A DNA stretch of 64,000 nt from an uncultured Bacteroidota bacterium (lineage in GTDB: Bacteria; Bacteroidota; Bacteroidia; Flavobacteriales_F; PHOS-HE28), in assembly GCA_902826215.1 (NCBI GenBank), contig CADEDY010000011.1, positions 1 through 64,000 of the forward strand, read 5' to 3'. Each line of letters starts with the position of its first letter. Positions within the stretch are counted from its first letter, which is position 1. The position numbers and the translations under genes were made by a program. Under the pieces are notes generated by a model. The model made no database searches, was not told where the DNA came from, and saw only the letters and a list, made by a program, of their open reading frames with translations. Positions 58,569-64,000 of this stretch are shown here, in pieces.

Positions 58569-59114
58569 AGGCGCCTTCACCTTTTTCTATTGGTTGTCCG
58601 ATCGTATCGGACCAGGGCCCGTTCGTTCTCGAGAGCATGTGGCTTGACCCCTGTTGAAACTGTACAGTGCACAATATGCTGGTGCCAACACCTTTGGCAG
58701 GGAGGCCGAGGATCACGCGAGGTGACCACCTGTTCGCGTAAGGTGCCTTCCCCCACGTGGTCATCGGCCTCCGTCCTCGGTCGATAAGCACAATTTTTGT
58801 GCTCAGGATCGCACTATGCATGATCGCGGAACCACCGATCCACCTCGGAACGCCGCGCAATTCGTACCCGCGCACATGAAAGTCCTACCGACGTTGGCAC
58901 AAGTGACTTAGCTCACGTGATCGACAGCCGCCTGGCCAGCATATCCCGGCAGGGCTTTCTGATCCGGAGTGCACTGCGGTCGGATGTGCATTCAAGCGCT
59001 GGAATTCCGGGGAATGGAGGCTTTGGACCCTGAAGGATCAACTCCACGATTTTCCCGACCTTCGCGGCCCGGTCGGCCACCCCTGATGGGCAGGCTGGCC
59101 TTGAGCGAGCAGGT
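58569..59114. other. Long intergenic region upstream of cysD with several hairpins
   Basis: 546 bases, no supported gene. It starts with the palindrome AAGGCGCCTT (58568-58577), just at the end of the sulfotransferase gene. At 58659-58668 is the palindrome ACTGTACAGT. Then a dense set of hairpins occupies 58683-58803 (separate entry). A GACCTTCG at 59057-59064, one mismatch from TAnnTTCG, lies 50 nt before the cysD ATG. The length and structure suggest regulation of the PAPS genes. Confidence 0.5.
58683..58803 (+). ncRNA. Candidate structured RNA or leader upstream of cysD
   Basis: Possible stems: TGCCAA 58683-58688 with TTGGCA 58694-58699; GGAGGCCGA 58701-58709 with TCGGCCTCC 58764-58772 (9 pairs); inside it either ACGCGA 58715-58720 with TCGCGT 58734-58739, or TGACCAC 58723-58729 with GTGGTCA 58757-58763. 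The last two are mutually exclusive, as in a switch. A hairpin AGCACAA/TTGTGCT (58787-58803) with a T-rich loop follows. No known riboswitch class was recognised. Chance folding in GC-rich DNA is not excluded. Confidence 0.25.
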
Positions 59115-59999
59115 ATGAAGGAACTTGAATCCGAATCGATCGAGATCATCCGCGAGGCGGTGGCCACGGCGCGCAATCCGGTGATGATGTATTCCGTGGG
59201 GAAGGACTCCTCGGTGATGCTGCATTTGGCGCGCAAAGCCTTCCATCCGGCCCCGCCGCCCTTCCCGCTGCTCCACGTGGATACCCAGTGGAAGTTCAAG
59301 GAGATGTATACCCACCGGGCGCGCATGGTGAAGGAGAGCGGCATGCGACTGATCACGCACACCAATCCGGAAGGCATCACGCAGGGCATCGGCCCCTTCA
59401 CCCACGGCAGCAACTACCACACCGATGTGATGAAGACCCAGGCCTTGAAACAGGCGCTGGACATGCACCAATTCGACCTGGTCTTCGGTGGAGCCCGTCG
59501 GGATGAGGAGAAGAGCCGTGCGAAGGAGCGTGTGTTCTCCTTCCGCAGCGCCGGTCATCGCTGGGACCCCAAGGCCCAACGCCCGGAGCTTTGGAACCTC
59601 TACAACACCCGGATCCAGAAGGACGAGTCCATCCGCGTGTTCCCGATCAGCAACTGGACCGAGCAGGACATCTGGAACTACATCCTGCAAGAACGCATCC
59701 CCATCGTACCGCTCTACCTCGCAGCCGAACGCCCGGTGGTGAAGTTCAACGGCCAATGGATCATGGTGGATGATGATCGGTATCCTTTCAAGGAAGGCGA
59801 GCAAGCGGTGATGAAGAAGGTCCGTTTCCGCACCCTGGGTTGCTGGCCGCTCACCGCAGCCGTGGAATCCGAAGCCGACACGCTGGAAGCCGTGATCGCG
59901 GAAACCCTGAATGCGCGTGGCTCGGAACGGGAGGGCCGCATGATCGACTCGGACGAACCGGGTTCGATGGAGAAGAAGAAACAGGAAGGCTATTTCTGA
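59115..59999 (+). CDS. cysD: Sulfate adenylyltransferase small subunit
   Basis: 294 residues. Starts [20 protein letters not shown] and contains the PP-loop-like [51 protein letters not shown] and [18 protein letters not shown], all typical of CysD. With CysN it forms ATP sulfurylase, which makes adenosine 5'-phosphosulfate (APS) from ATP and sulfate. Its stop overlaps the CysN-CysC start (TGATG), so they are co-translated. Being next to sulfotransferases and without cysH/cysI/cysJ in view, it is more likely to feed sulfation than sulfur assimilation. Confidence 0.96.
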   Translation: MKELESESIEIIREAVATARNPVMMYSVGKDSSVMLHLARKAFHPAPPPFPLLHVDTQWKFKEMYTHRARMVKESGMRLITHTNPEGITQGIGPFTHGSNYHTDVMKTQALKQALDMHQFDLVFGGARRDEEKSRAKERVFSFRSAGHRWDPKAQRPELWNLYNTRIQKDESIRVFPISNWTEQDIWNYILQERIPIVPLYLAAERPVVKFNGQWIMVDDDRYPFKEGEQAVMKKVRFRTLGCWPLTAAVESEADTLEAVIAETLNARGSEREGRMIDSDEPGSMEKKKQEGYF

Positions 60000-61873
60000 T
60001 GGAGCAGCTACACGCGAAAGATGTCCTTGCCTTCGTGGAAGGACAGGGGAAAAAGGAAACGCTGCGTTTCATCACCTGCGGCAGTGTGGACGATGGCAAG
60101 AGCACGCTCATCGGTCGGTTGTTGTACGAGAGCAAGAACATCTTCGACGATCAATTGCAGGCCCTCGAGAGCGACTCCAAGCGCTACGGCACACAAGGGG
60201 AGAAGATGGACATGGCCTTGCTCGTGGATGGCCTGCAGGCCGAGCGGGAACAGGGCATCACCATCGACGTGGCCTACCGGTTCTTCAGCACGGAGAAACG
60301 TCGTTTCATCGTAGCCGATACGCCGGGCCACGAGCAGTACACGCGCAACATGGCCACGGGTGCATCCACGGCCCACGTCGCCGTGATCCTCGTGGATGCG
60401 CGCAAGGGCGTGCTCGTGCAAACGCGCAGGCATAGCCGTATCGCCAGCCTCATGGGCATCAAGCAGGTGGTGCTGGCGGTGAACAAGATGGACCTGGTGG
60501 GCTACGACCAACTGGTCTTCGATTCCATTGTTTCGGAGTACCGTGCTTTCGCCGCCGATCTCGGTTTCGAAGGGCTTCAGGCGATACCACTGTCCGGTCT
60601 GGATGGCGACAACGTGGTGACCCGGACCGAGAACCTCGCGTGGTACGATGGCCCGAGCTTGATCCACTACTTGGAGACCGTGGAGATCCACACCGCATCG
60701 GACCGTGGTGCATTCCGCCTACCCGTGCAATTGGTGAATCGCCCCAACTTGGATTTTCGGGGATTCTGCGGACGTATTGCAGAAGGCACCGTGAAGCCCG
60801 GCGATCAGGTGCGCGTGTTGCCATCGGGCGTGCGTACCACGGTGAAAGCCGTGATCGACGGTTTCGAGGAAGTAGGAGCGGCCCACGCAGGTAATTCAAT
60901 CACGATCACGCTGAACGATGAGGTGGACGCGAGTCGCGGTGACGTGATCGTGGCTGCGGATCGACCGGCCGAGGTGGCCGATCAGTTCGAAGCCAAGTTG
61001 TTATGGATGGCCGAGCACGCCATGTCGCCCGGCCGCCAGTACCTGATGAAGTTGGGGTGCAAGGAGGTCACGGCCACCATTATGGGCATCAAGTACCGGC
61101 AGGATGTGAACACCGGTGGGCACATGGCCGCCAAGACCTTGGAACTGAACGAGATCGCGACCGTGGACATTTCCACCAGCGCCCCGCTCGTCTTCGAACC
61201 GTACGGGACGAACAAGTTGCTCGGCAGCTTCATCCTCATCGACAAGCTCACCTTCGAGACCGTGGGGGCGGGGATGATCGATTTCGCCCTGCGTCGCGCC
61301 AGCAACATCCACTGGCAGGCGTTGGAATTGGACCGCAATGCGCGGGCGGCGATGAAGCACCAGGAACCGCGGTGCATCTGGCTCACCGGCCTGTCCGGAT
61401 CGGGCAAGTCCACCATCGCCGATCTGCTGGAGAAGCGATTGTACTCCCAGGGCAAGCACACGTACTTACTCGATGGCGACAACGTACGCCACGGGCTGAA
61501 TCGCGACCTGGGCTTCACCGAGGCCGATCGGGTGGAGAACATCCGCCGCGTGGCCGAGGTGTCCAAGCTCATGGTGGATGCGGGCCTCATCGTCATCGTC
61601 AGCTTCATCAGTCCGTTCCGCACCGAACGCCGCATGGCACGCGACCTGTTCCACGAAGGCGAGTTCGTAGAAGTCTTCGTGGACACCCCATTAGAGGAGT
61701 GCGAACGCCGCGATGTCAAAGGACTGTACGCCAAGGCCCGCAAAGGTGAATTGAAGAACTTCACGGGCATCGATAGTGAGTATGAGGTTCCGGAGTCTCC
61801 GGAGATCCATCTGCGAACGACCGGGCTGACCCCGGAGGTTTGCGCCGAACAGGTGTTGAAAGGCTTGCAGTAA
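59999..61873 (+). CDS. cysNC: CysN-CysC fusion: sulfate adenylyltransferase GTPase subunit and APS kinase
   Basis: 624 residues from the ATG at 59999 (TGATG with cysD; an upstream in-frame start at 59840 is within cysD). Residues 1-450 are CysN: G1 [15 protein letters not shown] at 28-41, G3 [15 protein letters not shown] and G4 NKMDL, with beta-barrels to about 450. Residues 452-624 are CysC: P-loop [27 protein letters not shown] and [16 protein letters not shown], with [19 protein letters not shown]. The pair makes APS and then PAPS, the sulfate donor for the two sulfotransferases upstream. The bifunctional fusion is common in bacteria that make sulfated molecules, for example NodQ of rhizobia. 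Confidence 0.95.
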   Translation: MEQLHAKDVLAFVEGQGKKETLRFITCGSVDDGKSTLIGRLLYESKNIFDDQLQALESDSKRYGTQGEKMDMALLVDGLQAEREQGITIDVAYRFFSTEKRRFIVADTPGHEQYTRNMATGASTAHVAVILVDARKGVLVQTRRHSRIASLMGIKQVVLAVNKMDLVGYDQLVFDSIVSEYRAFAADLGFEGLQAIPLSGLDGDNVVTRTENLAWYDGPSLIHYLETVEIHTASDRGAFRLPVQLVNRPNLDFRGFCGRIAEGTVKPGDQVRVLPSGVRTTVKAVIDGFEEVGAAHAGNSITITLNDEVDASRGDVIVAADRPAEVADQFEAKLLWMAEHAMSPGRQYLMKLGCKEVTATIMGIKYRQDVNTGGHMAAKTLELNEIATVDISTSAPLVFEPYGTNKLLGSFILIDKLTFETVGAGMIDFALRRASNIHWQALELDRNARAAMKHQEPRCIWLTGLSGSGKSTIADLLEKRLYSQGKHTYLLDGDNVRHGLNRDLGFTEADRVENIRRVAEVSKLMVDAGLIVIVSFISPFRTERRMARDLFHEGEFVEVFVDTPLEECERRDVKGLYAKARKGELKNFTGIDSEYEVPESPEIHLRTTGLTPEVCAEQVLKGLQ

Positions 61874-61876
61874 GGG

Positions 61877-62665
61877 ATGGACTGGAAGCTCATTCTAGCA
61901 GGTGCCTTGATCGGCCTCATGGTAGGGCTCACCGGGGTTGGTGGCGGGGCGTTGATGACCCCGATCCTCTTGCTCCTGTTCGGCGTGCCGGCCTTGGCTG
62001 CGGTCGGCACTGACCTCTGGTTCGCAGCCATCACCAAGCTCTTCGCTACGCCCGTGCACCAACGCAACAACCTGATCGACTGGCAGGTGGTGAAGCGGCT
62101 CTGGCTCGGCAGCCTCACGGCCTCCACGGCCACGTTGGCCTGGCTGCACGTCAACCCCATCGAAGTCGGTTCCATCCATCTCGTGAAAGGGGCCGTGGCG
62201 ATCACGGTGATGATCACGGCTGTCGCGATGTTGTTCCAACGTCGGCTGCACGCATTGGGCCGCTCGTATCGCATTACCGAGGGGGTTCGGTTCAAGAACA
62301 TGCAAGGACCGCTCACCGTGGCCGCAGGGGTGTTGCTGGGTGTGCTCGTCACATTCACTTCCGTGGGGGCTGGCGCACTCGGTGCGGTCTTTCTGGTCTA
62401 CCTCTACCCACTACGCCTAACGCCGCCGCGACTCATCGCCACGGACATCGTACACGCGATCCCCTTGGCCATTTTCGCTGGCACCGGGCACCTGCTTCTT
62501 GGCAATGTCGACTTCAGTCTGCTTGGGAACCTGTTGCTGGGCTCCATTCCAGCGGTGATCGTCGGTGCCATGCTCTCGGCGCGGTTGCCTCACGCGTATC
62601 TGCGGATTGCTCTGGTGGTGGTTTTGTTCGCGGCTGGCAGCAAGTTGATGTGGTCGTTGTTCTGA
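61877..62665 (+). CDS. TauE/SafE family sulfite/sulfate-linked membrane protein
   Basis: 262 residues with about eight spans in two repeats. Repeat one contains GALIGLMVGLTGVGGGALMTPIL (the diagnostic G-V-G-G-G motif) and repeat two LLGVLVTFTSVGAGALGAVFL (G-A-G-A). Family members move sulfite, sulfonates or related anions across the inner membrane. The gene starts 3 nt after cysNC, so it is in the same operon; it may bring sulfate in, or export sulfite. Which one cannot be told from the sequence. Confidence 0.85.
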   Translation: MDWKLILAGALIGLMVGLTGVGGGALMTPILLLLFGVPALAAVGTDLWFAAITKLFATPVHQRNNLIDWQVVKRLWLGSLTASTATLAWLHVNPIEVGSIHLVKGAVAITVMITAVAMLFQRRLHALGRSYRITEGVRFKNMQGPLTVAAGVLLGVLVTFTSVGAGALGAVFLVYLYPLRLTPPRLIATDIVHAIPLAIFAGTGHLLLGNVDFSLLGNLLLGSIPAVIVGAMLSARLPHAYLRIALVVVLFAAGSKLMWSLF

Positions 62666-62676
62666 TCGATCGTACC

Positions 62677-63708
62677 ATGGCCACCCGGGAGCTACCGAAC
62701 GAGGTGTTGAAAAGCACACCACTCGTGAGCGTGATGGTCACGACATATCAGCACGCACCATTCATCGAAGCGTGCCTGAAGGGGATCCTGGAGCAGCGCA
62801 CCGACTTCGCCGTGGAGTTGTTGTTGGGCGAGGACGAAAGCACCGACGGCACGCGGGAGATCTGCGAACGCATCGCAGCGGCCCAAACCGATCGCATCCG
62901 GCTTTTCCTGCGCTCCCGCAAGGATGTGATCAAAGTATTCGGGAAGCCCACGGGGCGGGCGAATTTCCTGCACCTGATGAGCATGGCACGCGGGAAGTAC
63001 GTGGCCTTCTGCGAAGGGGATGATCATTGGATCGACCCGTTTAAATTGCAACGACAGGTGGATGCCATGGAGCGGGATCCCGAAGCGACCGGCTGTTTCA
63101 CCAATGCTTACAACGAAAAGGACGGTGCGCGCACCGAATTCCTGGGCGTGTACAACAAGTATCCCGATGGCCCCATCGTGCGCGAGCGGGAGCACTTGCA
63201 TGGCCAAGGCTTTCCTACCTGCACCTTCCTTTATCGAAGAGATCAGGCCAAGGGCTTCGAAGACATCCACATGCGCTTCGGCGGTGGCGATACGCCGCTA
63301 TTCACCCTTCTGCTAGGGCGCGGTCACTTCATCTTCCAACCCGAATTCACGGGTGTACGTGCGATCCATCCGGGCGGGATCTATTCCATGCAGGGTGCTG
63401 TTCATCACCTGCGCGTGCAGTTGGTGAACATCCATGAGCAGGACAAGCTGAGCAACTACCGCCACCACGACGTCATCCAACTCCGGAAGGAATACGCCTT
63501 GAAGAAGGGCTGGCGCGAGGCCATGGAAAAAGAGAACTGGGAGTTGGCCAGGTTGGTATGGAAGTACGCTGTGCGCGACCGTGCTTTGCTCGGATGGAGC
63601 CTTTCGTACACCGTATTGGCAGGTCTTCGCATACATGTTCCAAAGGGCTATTCCCGCACCGTGGGCGTGCTCGGTCGTATCCGCAGGCAGTTCGCTGGCC
63701 CGCGTTGA
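62677..63708 (+). CDS. Family 2 glycosyltransferase
   Basis: 343 residues from the ATG at 62677 (an in-frame start at 62650 overlaps the TauE gene). The GT-A domain begins PLVSVMVTTYQHAPFIEACL, then LLLGEDESTDGTREIC, and the divalent-metal D-x-D-like motif is in YVAFCEGDDHWID. It continues TGCFTNAYNEKDG and ends with a helical tail. Such enzymes transfer one sugar from a nucleotide donor onto a growing chain on the cytosolic face. It lies 11 nt after the TauE gene, and is the only plain glycosyltransferase in this stretch, so others probably lie beyond the window. Confidence 0.9.
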   Translation: MATRELPNEVLKSTPLVSVMVTTYQHAPFIEACLKGILEQRTDFAVELLLGEDESTDGTREICERIAAAQTDRIRLFLRSRKDVIKVFGKPTGRANFLHLMSMARGKYVAFCEGDDHWIDPFKLQRQVDAMERDPEATGCFTNAYNEKDGARTEFLGVYNKYPDGPIVREREHLHGQGFPTCTFLYRRDQAKGFEDIHMRFGGGDTPLFTLLLGRGHFIFQPEFTGVRAIHPGGIYSMQGAVHHLRVQLVNIHEQDKLSNYRHHDVIQLRKEYALKKGWREAMEKENWELARLVWKYAVRDRALLGWSLSYTVLAGLRIHVPKGYSRTVGVLGRIRRQFAGPR

Positions 63709-64000
63709 TCGACTGTTCGGAGCGGTCCGTTCTGGGTGTATCGGCAATCCTTCCAGCGGGGATATCCCGGTCCATCCGTGGTCCAAGCTTTCGGATCCGA
63801 CAAGGCCGCATCGGCAATGAAGGATCGCGATGGCCGGTCCGTAGCAATGATCACCTGCGGCCATGGGTTATCTTCGCACGGTGTCCATGGTGTTGAAAGA
63901 TCATAGTTCCCGGTCGTTGCGGACCTGCTTGACCATCGGTTCGTGTAGGAGGGATGCGTGAACGTTCAGGTTCCTTTTTCGATCGGCTGCTGGATGCGGT
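63709..64000. other. Right end of window: intergenic, possibly start of a further gene
   Basis: 292 bases. A TATCTTCG element at 63869-63876 fits the -7 motif. An ATG at 63954, right after AGGAGGG, opens a frame to the window end (MRERSGSFFDRLLDAV). A GTG 4 nt after the element opens only a 26-codon frame that stops at 63961. Too little sequence is present to call the gene. Confidence 0.3.

Noticed and set aside
63881-63961. GTG frame 4 nt after the TATCTTCG element
   Set aside because: Only 26 codons with no recognisable feature; the spacing coincidence is noted, but the peptide looks random.

Overview
The window looks like chromosomal DNA of a GC-rich member of the Bacteroidota, probably the Flavobacteriales. 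Four proteins end in a type IX secretion (T9SS) sorting domain. Several starts are preceded by the Bacteroidota -7 promoter element TAnnTTTG or its TAnnTTCG variant. Other clade markers are a PID-CTERM/exosortase pair and LytTR and SiaC-type regulators. Strong Shine-Dalgarno sequences are mostly absent. I saw no tRNA, rRNA, CRISPR array, insertion sequence or phage genes. All functional assignments come from reading motifs in translated sequence; no search was run.

Layout: 1-78 is the tail of a class III nucleotide cyclase. 200-1249 is a T9SS cargo protein. 1581-8479 is a four-gene MacB-type ABC export operon. 8538-9754 is a haem-utilisation gene coupled to a 51-residue membrane protein. 9862-11690 is a LytS/LytR-type two-component system. 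11768-13833 is an AcpH-like gene overlapping an MltF-like transglycosylase. 13907-20884 holds three more T9SS cargo proteins (one a secreted deiminase resembling P. gingivalis PPAD), an outer membrane barrel and a nitroreductase. 20988-23610 is a VWA + AAA chaperone-like pair. 23620-33131 is a mixture: di-haem peroxidase, a 25-residue-repeat protein, TPR protein, DECR1-like reductase, coiled-coil lipoprotein, SiaC, universal stress protein, Hsp20 and a TonB-like protein. 33168-40429 is a leftward block: NSUN-type RNA methyltransferase, purA, STAS, Fur, Rel/SpoT and fumarylacetoacetase. 40466-41802 is an AT-richer acyltransferase next to a truncated second copy of the fumarylacetoacetase 5' end. 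41843-44013 is a DUF5819/HTTM/methyltransferase set. 44041-46602 (leftward) is PID-CTERM peptide, exosortase, exosortase-associated membrane protein and glyA.

From 46795 to 63708 everything runs rightward and forms a surface-glycan locus. It contains a Wzc-type tyrosine autokinase, two Wzm/Wzt ABC export pairs, an FkbM methyltransferase, a DegT aminotransferase, two sulfotransferases, a WbqC protein, a glycosyltransferase, and CysD with a CysN-CysC fusion that would make PAPS. No sulfate-reduction genes are present. The simplest reading is synthesis and export of a sulfated polysaccharide, beside an exosortase that processes a very small cell-surface substrate.

Most interesting signals: (i) a -7-like element placed exactly 4 nt before the start codon of five unlinked genes, suggesting leaderless transcripts; (ii) the tiny exosortase substrate; (iii) the sulfated-glycan locus; (iv) a possible structured RNA upstream of cysD; (v) an inverted pair of ACACGGAG-type repeats; (vi) a protein with four repeats of exactly 25 residues.
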